Of a stretch of 64,000 nt of DNA, positions 7,711 to 18,434 are shown piece by piece. Both the position numbers and the translations under genes were made by a program. How positions within the stretch are numbered: position 1 is the stretch's first letter; each line of letters opens with the position of its first letter. The notes beneath the pieces were generated by a model. It searched no databases. It was not told where the DNA came from and was given only the letters and a program-made list of their open reading frames with translations. This DNA comes from Chelativorans petroleitrophicus (lineage in GTDB: Bacteria; Pseudomonadota; Alphaproteobacteria; Rhizobiales; Rhizobiaceae), in assembly GCF_025398195.1 (NCBI RefSeq), contig NZ_JAODNV010000004.1, forward strand, positions 124,001-188,000. Reading direction: 5' to 3'.

Positions 7711-9213
7711 ATGGACCGCACCTTCAAGCGCATCCTGCCGGATGAAGGCGCCACCGAGCGGCTCGGCAACGACATCGCCGCTGCCCTGCGGCCCGGCGAC
7801 GCCGTGCTGCTTCATGGCGATCTCGGCGCTGGCAAGACGAGCCTCGCCCGCGCCGTCATTCGCTCGCTCGCTGGCGACCGCGCGCTGGAAGTGCCGAGCC
7901 CGACCTTCACTCTGGTGCAGAACTATGCGCTGCGTTTTCCGGTCCAGCATGTGGATCTCTACCGCCTGGCCGATCCGGGCGAAGTGGAGGAACTGGCGCT
8001 CGACGAGGCGCTGGAAGAAAGTGTGATCCTGGTCGAATGGCCGGAGAGGGCGCCGGGCACCTTTGCCGACGCGATCGAGGTCCGCCTTTCGGAAAAGGAC
8101 GATGGGCGGGAGGCTGAAATCACGGCCCAAGAGGAGGCCGCCGCACGGCTGGAGCGCGCGTTCCGAATCCGCGCTTTTCTCGAGACGGCGGGGCAGGGGG
8201 ATGCCTGGCGCGTTCATCTCGTCGGCGATGCCTCCGCCCGGACCTACGAAACCATTCATCCTTCGGCGGGGACGCCGCTTGTGCTGATGAATGCGCCGGA
8301 ACGGCGTGATGAGCCTGTGATCCGTCACGGGCTGCCCTATAGCCGCATTGCCCGCCTTTCGCGCTCCGTTTCCGCCTTCGTGGCGGTGGCAAACGCGCTG
8401 CGCCGGGCAGGCATCTCTGCCCCGGAGATCTATGCGCAGGACCTCGACCAGGGACTCCTGCTTCTGGAGCATCTCGGCACCGGCTCGTTCCTCGGGTCAG
8501 GCGGCGAGCCGGTTGCGGAGCGCTACGAGGCGGCGGCACGGCTTCTTGCCTACCTACACGAACTCGAGTGGCCGAGAAGCCTCCCTGTACCCGGCGAGCA
8601 GGACCATGTGGTCCCAGACTACGACCACGCCGCCATGGCGATCGAAACGGAACTCCTGCTCGACTGGTATCTGCCCTATGTGAAGGGTCGCGATGCCACG
8701 GCAGAGGAGCGCCGCGAATTCTCCGGGCTCTGGGATGAGCTGTTCAGGCGGCTCGACAAAGCCGAGAAAAGCCTGGTGCTGCGCGACTACCATTCGCCCA
8801 ACATCATCTGGCGCGAAGACCGACAGGGTCTCGACCGGCTGGGTGTCATCGACATCCAGGACGCCGTGTGCGGCCCCGCGGCTTATGACGTGGCCTCGCT
8901 CGCGCTTGACGGGCGCGCGACCATTTCCCCACAGCTGGAGCGCACCATCCTGGATGCCTACTGCGCGGCCCGCACCGCGCCAGGCTTCGACAGGGTCGCG
9001 TTCGAGGAGGCCTATGCGATCACCGCGGCGCAGCGCAACACCAAGCTGCTCGGGATCTTCGTGCGGCTCGACCGGCGCGATGGCAAGCCGGCCTATCTGG
9101 CTCACCTGCCGCGCATAAGGGGTTATCTGACTCGCCTGTTTGGCCATCCAGCGCTCGAAGATCTTGCCGCCTTCTACCAGCGGCACGGTGTCCTCGACGG
9201 AGAAATCGAGTGA
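7711..9213 (+). CDS. tsaE: TsaE ATPase fused to sugar/aminoglycoside-type kinase
   Basis: A 500-residue two-domain protein starting one base after the divL stop. Residues 1 to about 150 are TsaE, the ATPase of the tRNA t6A37 threonylcarbamoyl machinery: P-loop GDLGAGKT (36-43), then PSPTFTLVQNY and VDLYRL. Residues about 165-490 form an aminoglycoside-phosphotransferase fold with the catalytic loop LRDYHSPNIIW (Asp359, Asn364) and metal site IDIQDA. The second half resembles AmgK, the anomeric MurNAc/GlcNAc kinase of peptidoglycan recycling. It is followed by murU with a GTGA overlap, which supports an AmgK role. The fusion is common in rhizobia. An unfused annotation would miss one of the two activities. 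Confidence 0.88.
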   Translation: MDRTFKRILPDEGATERLGNDIAAALRPGDAVLLHGDLGAGKTSLARAVIRSLAGDRALEVPSPTFTLVQNYALRFPVQHVDLYRLADPGEVEELALDEALEESVILVEWPERAPGTFADAIEVRLSEKDDGREAEITAQEEAAARLERAFRIRAFLETAGQGDAWRVHLVGDASARTYETIHPSAGTPLVLMNAPERRDEPVIRHGLPYSRIARLSRSVSAFVAVANALRRAGISAPEIYAQDLDQGLLLLEHLGTGSFLGSGGEPVAERYEAAARLLAYLHELEWPRSLPVPGEQDHVVPDYDHAAMAIETELLLDWYLPYVKGRDATAEERREFSGLWDELFRRLDKAEKSLVLRDYHSPNIIWREDRQGLDRLGVIDIQDAVCGPAAYDVASLALDGRATISPQLERTILDAYCAARTAPGFDRVAFEEAYAITAAQRNTKLLGIFVRLDRRDGKPAYLAHLPRIRGYLTRLFGHPALEDLAAFYQRHGVLDGEIE

Positions 9214-9941
9214 GCGGTAGGATCGGGCAAAGGGCAATGGTGCTTGCCGCCGGGCTTGGCCTGCGCATGCGCCCGCTCACCGAAAGAATGCCGAAGCCGC
9301 TAGTTCCAGTATGCGGCAGGCCGCTGATCGACTGGGGGCTCGATGCGCTGCAGCGCGCGGGCGTGGCCGAGGCGGTCGTCAACGTGCATCACCTTCCCGA
9401 TATGCTGATCGCGCATCTTACCGCGCGCTCCTCCCCGCGCATCATCATATCGGACGAGCGTGACCGGCTGCTGGATTCCGGCGGGGCGCTGGTGAAGGCC
9501 TTGCCGCATCTCGGAACGGAGGCGCCATTCTTTGTCCTCAACGCCGATACGTTGTGGATCGACCGAAATGAATCCAATCTTTGCCACCTTCGCCTTGCAT
9601 GGGATGAGGCAGCGATGGATATTCTCCTGCTGCTGGCCGATCCCGCAGCAGCGACGGGGCATACGGGGAAGATGGATTTCATCATGGGTCCGGGCGGTAG
9701 GCTGAGGCGTGCCGGCTCCAGCCGGGAAGGCTTCATTTATGCCGGGGCGGCGCTCTTCCACCCCGGTCTTCTGGAAGGGGCGGCGGCTGAACCGCATTCG
9801 CTGAACCTGTATTTCGACCGCGCGATCGCTGCCGGCCGCCTCTACGGGCTGCCACTGGAAGGCCACTGGATCACCGTTGGCACGCCCGACGCCATTGCGC
9901 CCGCGGAGGCCGAACTGCGGCGGCTTGGCGCGGCCCCGTGA
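9210..9941 (+). CDS. murU: MurNAc-1-phosphate uridylyltransferase-like nucleotidyltransferase
   Basis: A 243-residue nucleotidyltransferase with the signature LAAGLGLRMRPLT followed by PKPLVPV, and NADTLW as the metal-binding aspartate element. With the kinase half of the preceding gene it would turn MurNAc into UDP-MurNAc, bypassing de novo synthesis (the AmgK-MurU route known from Pseudomonas). The GTG at 9210 overlaps the preceding stop (GTGA). An ATG at 9237 gives a 234-residue version that starts nearer the signature. Its own stop overlaps the GTG start of addB. MurU versus another sugar-1-phosphate nucleotidyltransferase is decided here by context. Confidence 0.8.
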   Translation: MSGRIGQRAMVLAAGLGLRMRPLTERMPKPLVPVCGRPLIDWGLDALQRAGVAEAVVNVHHLPDMLIAHLTARSSPRIIISDERDRLLDSGGALVKALPHLGTEAPFFVLNADTLWIDRNESNLCHLRLAWDEAAMDILLLLADPAAATGHTGKMDFIMGPGGRLRRAGSSREGFIYAGAALFHPGLLEGAAAEPHSLNLYFDRAIAAGRLYGLPLEGHWITVGTPDAIAPAEAELRRLGAAP

Positions 9942-12900
9942 CAGGACTCCCTGCCATGCCGCGCGTTTATTCCATCCCGCCCGGCGTCCAGTTTCTTCCC
10001 ACACTTGCCGATGCGCTGCTGTCCGGCGCACTCGTCCCTGGCTACCGTTACGAGGGGGATCCCCTCTCCCTCGCCGACGTCACCATCTATCTGCCCACGC
10101 GCCGCGCCGCGCGCGAGCTGCGCAGCGTTTTCGTGGAGCGGCTGGACGGAAATTCGGCCATCCTGCCGGTGATTCGCCCGCTCGGTGAATTCTCGGTCGA
10201 GCTTGCCGACCTGGAGGCCGAGGGAGGCGCGGCTGCCTTGAATCACGCTCCGCCCATCCGCAAGCTGGACCGCATCCTGCTTCTGGGGCCCCTGGTGCAT
10301 GCGTGGAAGTCGCGTGTGCCCGCGCACGTTGCCGCGCTGTTCGAGGAAGGGGTGGTGGTGCCCGCTACCATCAGCGACAGCCTGTGGCTGGCGCGGGACC
10401 TTGCCGCGCTGATGGATGAGATCGAGACCGAGGAGGCCGACTGGGGCCGACTCGCCGGGCTCGTGCCGGACGAGCTTGCTGGCTGGTGGCAGGTCACGCT
10501 CGAGTTTCTTACCATTGTCACCGAGGCTTGGCCAAAGATCCTCGCCGAGCTGGGCCGCTCCAACCCCGCCGCACACCGCAACGCGATGCTCGCCCTCGAG
10601 GCGGAGAAGCTAAGGCGCAATCCCCCGCGCGGGCCGGTGATTGCCGCCGGCTCGACGGGCTCCATTCCGGCGACGGCCCGCCTGCTTTCAGCCATTGCGC
10701 GGCTAGAGAAGGGCGCGGTGGTCCTGCCGGGCCTCGACCGGGAGCTGGACGAGGAATCGTGGGAGGCGATGGGCAGCAGCAGCGAGCCTTCGAGCTTTGG
10801 CCATCCCCAGTATGGCCTCAAGAAGTTGATCGCTGCCATGGGCATTGCGCGCGCCGATGTGAAGGAAATCGGCACGCTTCCAGCCCGGCTTGCCGCTCGC
10901 CGGCGGCTCGTCAGCGAAGCGCTGCGCCCGGCTGAGACGACCGACCACTGGGCGGCCGTGCGCGGCCAAATGGAGGAAGCGCTGCGGGCAGGCGCGCTGG
11001 CCGAGATCAGCCTGATCGAGGCCGCCAACGAGCGCGAGGAAGCAGCGGCCATTGCGGTCGCTCTGCGCCATGCCATCGCGAAGGATGGTCGCACTGCCGC
11101 GCTGGTGACGCCCGACCGTGCGCTGGCACGCCGGGTGGCGGCGGAGCTGAGGCGCTTCGGAATCCGCGCCGACGACTCGGGCGGCAGCCCGCTGGGCGAC
11201 AGCGTGCCGGCGACGCTCATGCGCCTGATGCTAGAGGCAGTGTGTCGGCCCCAGGAGCCGGTGGCCATCGTGGGACTTCTCAAGCATCCGCTGCTACGCC
11301 TCGGCCTGCCGCGGGAAAGGGCGCGCCGCGCTGCCGAAGTGGTGGAACTCGTGGCCCTGCGCGGCGGCACCGGGCGGCCCGATGCGGCAAGCCTTGGCAC
11401 CCTGTTCGACGCGCGCCTTGAGGCACGGGGCCGCGACCCGCGCAAGCCCTTCTGGTTCAACCGCATCGGGGATGATGACGTTGCGGCCGCGCGCGCACTT
11501 CTAGCTGCGCTGGAAAGCGCCCTGAGGCCGCTTGCGGCCTTCCGCGATGCGAGGGCCATCACCTTGCGCCGCCTCGTGGCAGCATCGGTGGAGGCGTTCG
11601 AGGCGCTGGGACGGGCGGAGAATGGCACGCTCACGGATCTCTACCGCGGCGAGGCGGGAGACGCCTTCGCGGGCTTTCTCCGCGAGCTGGTGGAGACGCG
11701 TTCGGATCTCGCCGTCACGCTCCAGGAGTGGCGGGATGTCTTTGCGGCACTGATCGCGGGGGAGATCGTCAAGCCTGTTCCGGGAGGCGATCCTCGCGTT
11801 TCCATCTGGGGCACGCTGGAGGCGCGGCTTCAGAGCGTGGACACGCTGATCCTCGGTGGCCTCAACGAGGGCACGTGGCCGGAGACTCCGGCTTCCGACC
11901 GCTTCATGTCGCGGCTGATGAAGGGCGAGCTGGACCTCGCCCCGCCGGAACGGCGCATCGGCCTTGCCGCCCACGATTTCATGATGGCGCTGGGCACGTC
12001 CGAGGTGGTCCTTTCCCGGGCCACAAGGGCGAACGGTGCACCTGCGGTTGCCTCGCGTTGGCTGCAGCGGCTTGCCGCCTGCGCGGGCGAGGAGGAGACG
12101 GCGCGGATGCGCGACCGCGGGCAGCGCTTCATCGTCTGGACTCATGCGCTGGAGGCGCGGCCGGATGTTCCCTTTGCGCCGAGGCCCTGTCCACGGCCGC
12201 CGCTGGAGGCGCGGCCGAAACGCTTCTCGGTCACCGAGATCGAGACGCTGCGCCGCGACCCCTATGCCATCTATGCGCGGCGGATTCTGGCGCTTCACCC
12301 GCTTGAACCGCTAATCCGCGACCCCGGCGCGGCGGAGCGCGGAACGCTGTTCCACGACATTCTGCAGGCCTTCATCCATTCCGGGGCGGACCCGACGGCG
12401 CCGGATGCGCTTGAGCGGTTTCTTGACTGCGGCCGCAAGATCTTCGCAGAGGCGCGGCTTCCGGCCGATGTGGAGGCTGTCTGGTGGCCGCGCTTCGAGC
12501 ATACGGCTCGCGGTGTCATTGAATGGGAGCGGCAGAGGGCCCATGACATCGTATCGCGGTATGCGGAAATCCGCGCCACCCCCATGCCTGTCGGCGCCAC
12601 GGGCAAGACGCTTTCCGGTCGCGCCGACCGCGTGGATATCCGCACCGACGGAACGGCCGACGTGATCGACTACAAGACCGGTTCCGGTCCCTCCAAGAGG
12701 CAGGCGCATGTGCTGCTTGCCCCGCAGCTTGCACTGGAGGCAGCGCTGCTGGCCCGCGGCGCCTTCAGCGAGCTTGGCGCGCGCCAGCCGGGCGAGCTTT
12801 GCTATGTGCGGCTGCGGCCCAATGGCGCGGTGGAGCCCGAGTCGATCCTGAGACTCAGGACACCGAAATCGGAAAAGTCGGCCATGGCCCTGGCGGAGGA

Positions 12901-13072
12901 GGCCTGGGAGAGAACCGAGCGCCTGCTTGCCTGGTACGACAATCCTGAGACCGGCTATCTCTCCCGTGCCCTGCCCTTCAAGGAGGGGGACACGGACGGT
13001 GATTATGATCATCTAGCCCGGGTGCTGGAATGGTCCGCCGGGGGTGATTCCGACGGCGGGGAGGGAGAATGA
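9938..13072 (+). CDS. addB: Double-strand break repair protein AddB
   Basis: A 1,044-residue AddB subunit of the alphaproteobacterial AddAB helicase-nuclease that processes DNA ends for RecA-dependent repair. The N-terminus MPRVYSIPPGVQFLPTLADAL and the inactivated helicase-like core match the family. The C-terminal RecB-type nuclease shows RGTLFHDILQAF, GRADRVDI and VIDYKTGSG, carrying the catalytic D and K. The GTG at 9938 overlaps the murU stop; an ATG at 9956 is an equally good start. The stop overlaps the addA ATG (ATGA at 13069-13072), as expected for obligate partners. Confidence 0.95.
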   Translation: MTGLPAMPRVYSIPPGVQFLPTLADALLSGALVPGYRYEGDPLSLADVTIYLPTRRAARELRSVFVERLDGNSAILPVIRPLGEFSVELADLEAEGGAAALNHAPPIRKLDRILLLGPLVHAWKSRVPAHVAALFEEGVVVPATISDSLWLARDLAALMDEIETEEADWGRLAGLVPDELAGWWQVTLEFLTIVTEAWPKILAELGRSNPAAHRNAMLALEAEKLRRNPPRGPVIAAGSTGSIPATARLLSAIARLEKGAVVLPGLDRELDEESWEAMGSSSEPSSFGHPQYGLKKLIAAMGIARADVKEIGTLPARLAARRRLVSEALRPAETTDHWAAVRGQMEEALRAGALAEISLIEAANEREEAAAIAVALRHAIAKDGRTAALVTPDRALARRVAAELRRFGIRADDSGGSPLGDSVPATLMRLMLEAVCRPQEPVAIVGLLKHPLLRLGLPRERARRAAEVVELVALRGGTGRPDAASLGTLFDARLEARGRDPRKPFWFNRIGDDDVAAARALLAALESALRPLAAFRDARAITLRRLVAASVEAFEALGRAENGTLTDLYRGEAGDAFAGFLRELVETRSDLAVTLQEWRDVFAALIAGEIVKPVPGGDPRVSIWGTLEARLQSVDTLILGGLNEGTWPETPASDRFMSRLMKGELDLAPPERRIGLAAHDFMMALGTSEVVLSRATRANGAPAVASRWLQRLAACAGEEETARMRDRGQRFIVWTHALEARPDVPFAPRPCPRPPLEARPKRFSVTEIETLRRDPYAIYARRILALHPLEPLIRDPGAAERGTLFHDILQAFIHSGADPTAPDALERFLDCGRKIFAEARLPADVEAVWWPRFEHTARGVIEWERQRAHDIVSRYAEIRATPMPVGATGKTLSGRADRVDIRTDGTADVIDYKTGSGPSKRQAHVLLAPQLALEAALLARGAFSELGARQPGELCYVRLRPNGAVEPESILRLRTPKSEKSAMALAEEAWERTERLLAWYDNPETGYLSRALPFKEGDTDGDYDHLARVLEWSAGGDSDGGEGE

Positions 13073-16000
13073 AGAGGATTCTCCGCATACCTGCTGATAC
13101 GCTCGAGAAGCAGGCGCTTGCCTCCGACCCGGCGCTTTCGGCCTGGGTGGCGGCCAATGCCGGTTCGGGCAAGACGCATGTGCTGGCAAGCCGCGTCATC
13201 CGCCTCCTGCTCAAGGGCACCGACCCAGCGCGGATTCTCTGTCTCACCTACACGCGCGCGGCCGCAGCCAACATGGCCAACCGCGTGTTCGGCACGCTGG
13301 CTCGCTGGAGCCTTCTTTCCGACCAGGCACTTGCCGAGGAGGTGGCGAAACTCGAGGGCCGGCTGCCCGGCCCGGAGAAGCTGAAGCGCGCCCGCCAGCT
13401 CTTCGCCAGGGCCCTGGAGACGCCGGGCGGCCTCAAGATCCAGACCATCCATGCCTTCTGCGAGGCTATCCTCCACCAGTTCCCGCTCGAAGCCAACATC
13501 GCCGGCCATTTCGAGCTGCTCGATACGGAAATGGAGGAGGCGCTCTTCGCAGAGGCCAGGCGCGACCTTCTGACCAGCATCGCCGCCGCCCGCGACGGGC
13601 CCCTTGCGGAAGCTTTTGCCGAGGTGCTGGAGCGGGGCGGAGAAAGCGGGTTGCAGGACCTTCTCGGCGAAATCGTCGCCCGGCGCGACAGCCTGCGTGA
13701 ATTCATCGACGAGGTGGCCGATACCCCGACACCCTTTCCGGCGCTTCTGGCCGAGTTCGGATTCGCGGAAGGGGAGACGGCGGAGAGCCTTGCTGAGGCC
13801 GCATGGCCTGTACCCAGCCTTGGGGAGGCGGAGTTTTCCGCCCTCCGCGAGGCAGCGGTGGAGGTGGATGCGCGCTCGGTGCTCAACAATATCCTCCCAA
13901 CCGTCTCCGAGGCCTTCGAGGAACGGGATCCGGTACGGCGTCTTCAGCTGATGCAGGAAGGGCTGCACAAGACCAGCGGCGAGCCCTATGCGGAATCCGC
14001 GTTCAAGGCCAGCCTGCGCCAGCGCCTGCCCGGCATCTACGAGCGCTATCTGCAGGCGGCGCATCATGTCGCCCGCGTCTGCGAGCGGCTAGCGCTGTTC
14101 CGCATGCTGCAGGCGACCTCGGCGGCGCTCGTTATCGCCGACGCCGTCATTGAACGCTACGAGAAGCTGAAGCGCGCCCGCGGCTTTCTCGATTTCAACG
14201 ACCTCATCACCCGCACCATCCGACTGCTGGCCCGTGCGGATGTGGGCCCTTGGGTGCAGTATAAGCTCGACCGCGGCATCGAGCATGTTCTGATCGACGA
14301 GGCGCAGGACACCAGCCCCGAGCAGTGGGAGATCGTACGGCGGCTCACCGAGGAATTCTTCGCCGGCAAGGGGTCGCGCGAGAATGCCGATCGCACGATC
14401 TTCGCGGTGGGCGACGAGAAGCAGTCCATTTACTCGTTCCAAGGGGCCGAACCCGCAGCCTTCGCCGAAAGCGGGGAGGAATTCGCCCGCCGCGCGCGCC
14501 AGGCAGGCGGGCGTTTCGAGAAGGTGCGGCTGCTCCGCTCCTTCCGCTCGACGGACGACGTTCTGCGGGCCGTGGACCTTGTCTTCGCGCGCGAAGACGT
14601 GCGCCGCGGGCTCACGCGTTATGACGAGCCCATCGAGCACATGGCCATCCGCGAGAACGCGCCGGGCTATGTGGAGGTCTGGTCTCCGCTAAGCCCGCTG
14701 ACGGTGGAGGAGCCGGACGACTGGACGCAGGCCATCGACCATGCCTCCGCGCCCGCGGCACGGATGGCGGAGGTGATCGCGGGCAAGATCGACGGCTGGC
14801 TGAAGTCGGGCGAGATGCTGGAGGGGCAGGGGCGGCGCCTCACCCCCGGCGACATTCTGATCCTCGTGAGAAAACGCGACCGCTTCGTCCACGCCCTGTC
14901 GCGCAGCCTGAAGAACAGGGGCATCGCCGTCGCTGGCGCGGACCGGCTGCGGCTCACCACCCACATCGCCGTGCAGGATCTCGTCGCCCTCGGCCGTTTT
15001 CTCCTCCAGCCGCAAGATGATCTGTCGCTCGCAGCGGTGCTGAAGAGCCCGCTCTTCGGCCTCGACGAGGACGAGCTCATCCGCCTTGCCTGGCCGCGGG
15101 CCGAGGGAGTCTCGCTCTTTTCAGCACTGAAGCAGAAGGCAAGAGGCGACAGCAAACTCACGCAGGTGGTGGAAACGCTTGCCGACTGGCAGAGTGAGGC
15201 TGCCTTCCGGCCGGTGTTCGAGTTCTACGCGGGCGTGCTGGCCGGCTCGCCGGGGCGGGAAGGCGGCCGCAGCCTGTTCGTCGCGCGTCTCGGCCAGGAG
15301 GCCAACGACGTGCTCGACGAGTTCCTGAATTTCTGCCTCACGGCGGAAAGGACAGGGCTCGTCGGCATGGAATCGGTGCTTTCGGCACTGGAGGGCGCCG
15401 CGCCGGAGATCAAGCGCGAGATGGATACCTCGCGCGATGAGATCCGCATCATGACCGTTCACGCGGCAAAGGGGCTGGAGGCGCCGGTCGTCTTCCTTGT
15501 GGATCCCGGCAGCGCCCCGGTGAGCCACACCCACCTGCCGGGACTCATGCCCTTCCCGATGAAGAAGGAACGCAAGGCACCGCTTACCGGGTTCCTATGG
15601 CGCAAGGGCAAGGATCTTTCCAATTCCGTCGCGCGCGCCTTCGAGGACGAGGTTCGCCGCAAGGCGGAAGAGGAGTACCGGCGGCTGCTCTATGTGGGCA
15701 TGACGCGGGCAGAGGATCGGCTGATCGTCTGCGGCTATCGCGGCAAGCAGGCCACGCCTTCCACGTGGATCGAGACGGTGCGCAGCGCGTTCGCGGGCGT
15801 GACCGGCGTCGAGGAGCTTGACGATCCGTCCGATTGCGCCCCCGTGTTGCGCTTCCGGGTGACGCCGCCCGGCGCTGTTCCGACGGTGAAGCTGGAAGAG
15901 CCCACGCCGGAAATCCCGCCACTGCCGCCGGAGCTTGCACGCCCCGTCGCGCCGCTGCCGGCACTGCCGCGCCCGCTTCAGCCGTCCGGCGCCTCGGCAC

Positions 16001-16590
16001 TGATCGAAAACGGCCATGAGGCTGTCGCCTCGCCGCGCTCGCCAGTTCTGGAACCGGCAGGGCCTAGCTTCGCTCTCGAACGCGGCAACGCCGTGCACCG
16101 GCTGCTCCAGCTTCTGCCCGAACTGCCTCCGGAGGAGCGGGAGGGCGCGGCGCGCCGGTTCCTAGCGCGCGTAGGGGTTGCCTGGCCGAAGGGGGAAACG
16201 GAGCGGGCCTGCCGTTCCGTGCTGTCGATCCTGGAGGATACGCGCTTTGCGCTCCTTTTTGCTCCCTCGTCACGCGCGGAAGTCTCCGTGATGGGACAGC
16301 TTGAGATCGGCGGGGTGCCGCGCGCCGTCTCCGGCAAGGTGGACCGCCTCGCCGTGACGGAGGATGCCGTGTTCATCGTCGACTATAAGACCAACCGCCC
16401 GGCGCCCGAGCGGCTGGAGGAGGTGCCGGAGGCCTATGTGGCGCAGCTTGCCCTTTATGCGGAGCTCTTGAGGCCCCTTTATCCCGGGCGGCGCGTCGAG
16501 GCGGCGCTGCTTTTCACCGAGGCTCCCAACCTCATCCCGTTACCCGGGGAAGCCATGGCGGCCGCCCTTGCCCGACTCACGAGAGCGTGA
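13069..16590 (+). CDS. addA: AddA helicase-nuclease subunit
   Basis: A 1,173-residue UvrD/RecB-like helicase with a C-terminal nuclease. Motif I is ANAGSGKT (29-36). Motif Ia region [12 protein letters not shown], motif [15 protein letters not shown] (about residue 407), [14 protein letters not shown], and motif VI region [11 protein letters not shown] are all present. The nuclease shows GKVDRLAV and [10 protein letters not shown] near residues 1,090-1,112. Together with AddB it resects double-strand breaks until a recombination hotspot is met. It is full length and translationally coupled to addB. Confidence 0.96.
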   Translation: MKRILRIPADTLEKQALASDPALSAWVAANAGSGKTHVLASRVIRLLLKGTDPARILCLTYTRAAAANMANRVFGTLARWSLLSDQALAEEVAKLEGRLPGPEKLKRARQLFARALETPGGLKIQTIHAFCEAILHQFPLEANIAGHFELLDTEMEEALFAEARRDLLTSIAAARDGPLAEAFAEVLERGGESGLQDLLGEIVARRDSLREFIDEVADTPTPFPALLAEFGFAEGETAESLAEAAWPVPSLGEAEFSALREAAVEVDARSVLNNILPTVSEAFEERDPVRRLQLMQEGLHKTSGEPYAESAFKASLRQRLPGIYERYLQAAHHVARVCERLALFRMLQATSAALVIADAVIERYEKLKRARGFLDFNDLITRTIRLLARADVGPWVQYKLDRGIEHVLIDEAQDTSPEQWEIVRRLTEEFFAGKGSRENADRTIFAVGDEKQSIYSFQGAEPAAFAESGEEFARRARQAGGRFEKVRLLRSFRSTDDVLRAVDLVFAREDVRRGLTRYDEPIEHMAIRENAPGYVEVWSPLSPLTVEEPDDWTQAIDHASAPAARMAEVIAGKIDGWLKSGEMLEGQGRRLTPGDILILVRKRDRFVHALSRSLKNRGIAVAGADRLRLTTHIAVQDLVALGRFLLQPQDDLSLAAVLKSPLFGLDEDELIRLAWPRAEGVSLFSALKQKARGDSKLTQVVETLADWQSEAAFRPVFEFYAGVLAGSPGREGGRSLFVARLGQEANDVLDEFLNFCLTAERTGLVGMESVLSALEGAAPEIKREMDTSRDEIRIMTVHAAKGLEAPVVFLVDPGSAPVSHTHLPGLMPFPMKKERKAPLTGFLWRKGKDLSNSVARAFEDEVRRKAEEEYRRLLYVGMTRAEDRLIVCGYRGKQATPSTWIETVRSAFAGVTGVEELDDPSDCAPVLRFRVTPPGAVPTVKLEEPTPEIPPLPPELARPVAPLPALPRPLQPSGASALIENGHEAVASPRSPVLEPAGPSFALERGNAVHRLLQLLPELPPEEREGAARRFLARVGVAWPKGETERACRSVLSILEDTRFALLFAPSSRAEVSVMGQLEIGGVPRAVSGKVDRLAVTEDAVFIVDYKTNRPAPERLEEVPEAYVAQLALYAELLRPLYPGRRVEAALLFTEAPNLIPLPGEAMAAALARLTRA

Positions 16591-16664
16591 CAAAAGAAAC
16601 GCTTGAAGCGCGAGCCGCCGGCTCCCACATGCGCGAACGAGACATTGCAGATAAGGAGAGGCTT

Positions 16665-16988
16665 ATGGCCACCGTCACTGTGAACAAGGACAGTTTCCAG
16701 TCGGACGTGCTCGAGGCGAGCGAGCCGGTCGTCGTCGATTTCTGGGCGGAGTGGTGTGGCCCCTGCAAGATGATCGCGCCAGCGCTCGAGGAGATTTCGG
16801 CCGAGCTTCAGGGCAAGATCAAGGTCGCGAAGCTGAACATCGATGAAAATCCCGAGGTGGCGGCTCAATACGGTGTCCGCTCCATCCCGACGCTGATCAT
16901 GTTCAAGAATGGCGAGGTTGCCGATATCAAGGTGGGTGCCGCGCCGAAGACGGCGCTTTCAGCCTGGATTGGGAGCGCCGTGGCCTGA
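16665..16988 (+). CDS. trxA: Thioredoxin
   Basis: A 107-residue classical thioredoxin 1, the general cytoplasmic disulfide reductant. The active site is WAEWCGPCK (Cys31, Cys34), and the cis-proline loop is RSIPTL. The ATG at 16665 has an AAGGAGAG ribosome site seven bases upstream; the frame is open further upstream to 16587, but that extension has no family counterpart. It ends the addB-addA run and is followed by a hairpin shared with the convergent folC. Confidence 0.97.
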   Translation: MATVTVNKDSFQSDVLEASEPVVVDFWAEWCGPCKMIAPALEEISAELQGKIKVAKLNIDENPEVAAQYGVRSIPTLIMFKNGEVADIKVGAAPKTALSAWIGSAVA

Positions 16989-17010
16989 GCCTTCCGCAAG
17001 CTGGTTTTTT

Positions 17011-17036
17011 GAAGGCCCGGCAATCGCCGGGCCTTC
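17011..17036. terminator. Hairpin between convergent trxA and folC
   Basis: A perfect 11-bp stem, GAAGGCCCGGC paired with GCCGGGCCTTC, closes a 4-base AATC loop between two converging genes. On the plus strand it is followed by TTCA only, and a T6 run precedes it, so the poly-U tail is poor. It probably terminates trxA and possibly folC. Confidence 0.6.
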
Positions 17037-17053
17037 TTCATGTAGGGGAAGAT

Positions 17054-18382
17054 TTACTCTGGAGGTGTTCCGTTTTCCCTGAGCACCTCGCCGGCAAGAT
17101 AGAGCGAGCCGCCGATGAGGATGCGGGGGGGCACCTCTCCGTCCCATGTCTCGGCCAGAAGCTTGAGCGCATTGGCGACAGAGGCAACCGGCTCGGCCGA
17201 CAGTCCCGCGTCCATGGCGCGAGCGGCGAGTTCGCCATTTGGAACGCCCGCGTCGCTTTCATTAACGGGTACGGTATAGACGTGCCGGACCATTCCCTCG
17301 AAGGCGTGGAAGTAGCCGACCTGGTCCTTGGTGTTGATCATGCCGGTGATGAGGATCAGGGGACGCGGCCGCTTCTCCTCGGCCTCGGCCAACGCCTCGG
17401 CAATCACGCTGCCCGCGCCGGGATTGTGCCCGCCGTCCAGCCAGATTTCCGCGCCCTGCGGTGCAAGCTCCACGAGCGGGCCGCTGGTGAGTCTCTGCAT
17501 GCGGGCCGGCCATGAGACGTTCAGCATGGCTGCTTCCGCCGCCTTTTCGGTGATTGGAAAGCCCGCCGCCTTAACGGCTGCGATCGCTGCGGCGGCGTTT
17601 GCAATCTGATGGCGGCCGGCAAGCCGCGGGAGCGGCAGGTCGAGAAGCCGTTCCCCGTCCTGATAGACCATCCGGCCGTGTTCCTCGACCGCCAGAAAAT
17701 CCTGGCCGAAAACGCTGAGCGGCGAGCCGAGGCGTTCCGCCGTATCGATGAGCACATCGCGCGCGGCGTCCCACTCCTGCTGCCCCACCACCACCGGCGC
17801 GCCGGGCTTGATGATGCCCGCCTTCTCCGCGGCGATGAGCTCCACGCGGTCCCCGAGATAGGCCTCGTGGTCGAGCGCGATCGGCATGATGACGCTGACG
17901 GCGGGCTTTGTGATGACGTTCGTCGCGTCATATCGGCCGCCGAGCCCGACCTCGACCACCGCTGCATCTGCCGGGTGCTCGGAGAAAAGGAGGAACATCA
18001 CCGCCGTAAGAATCTCGAAGACGGTGATCGGCTCGCCGCGGTTTGCAGCCGCAACGCGCTCGACCGCCCCTGCCAGCACCGCATCCTCCACCAACCGCCC
18101 GCCACCGGGCGCGCCCATGCGGTATCGTTCATGCCAGCGGACGAGATGAGGCGAGGTGTGGACGTGCACGGTACGGCCGGACGCCTCCAACAGCGCGCGG
18201 GCAAAGGCCGCGGCGGAGCCCTTGCCGTTCGTACCGGCGATGTGGATGACCGGCGGCAGGCGGCGGTGCGGCTCGCCCAATGCCGCAAGCAGCCGGCCGA
18301 TGCGCCCGAGCGAGAGGTCGAAACCCTTGGGGTGGAGCGACATCAGCCGCTCTATGGCGCGCTCGGCGGCAGTGGCGGTCAT
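17054..18382 (-). CDS. folC: Dihydrofolate/folylpolyglutamate synthase
   Basis: A 442-residue Mur-ligase-family enzyme that adds glutamate to dihydropteroate and to reduced folates. The ATP loop is GTNGKGS (50-56). Later elements include EVGLGGRYDATNVI and LDGGHNPGAG. It is the last gene of the minus-strand trpF-trpB-cutA-trpA-accD-folC run, 52 bases after accD, an accD-folC order seen in many proteobacteria. Full length. Confidence 0.96.
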   Translation of the reverse strand: MTATAAERAIERLMSLHPKGFDLSLGRIGRLLAALGEPHRRLPPVIHIAGTNGKGSAAAFARALLEASGRTVHVHTSPHLVRWHERYRMGAPGGGRLVEDAVLAGAVERVAAANRGEPITVFEILTAVMFLLFSEHPADAAVVEVGLGGRYDATNVITKPAVSVIMPIALDHEAYLGDRVELIAAEKAGIIKPGAPVVVGQQEWDAARDVLIDTAERLGSPLSVFGQDFLAVEEHGRMVYQDGERLLDLPLPRLAGRHQIANAAAAIAAVKAAGFPITEKAAEAAMLNVSWPARMQRLTSGPLVELAPQGAEIWLDGGHNPGAGSVIAEALAEAEEKRPRPLILITGMINTKDQVGYFHAFEGMVRHVYTVPVNESDAGVPNGELAARAMDAGLSAEPVASVANALKLLAETWDGEVPPRILIGGSLYLAGEVLRENGTPPE

Positions 18383-18434
18383 AGACGATTCCGGAAAGGC
18401 TTGTGGCGCGTGCTTTCTCTATGCCTGGACGGCG

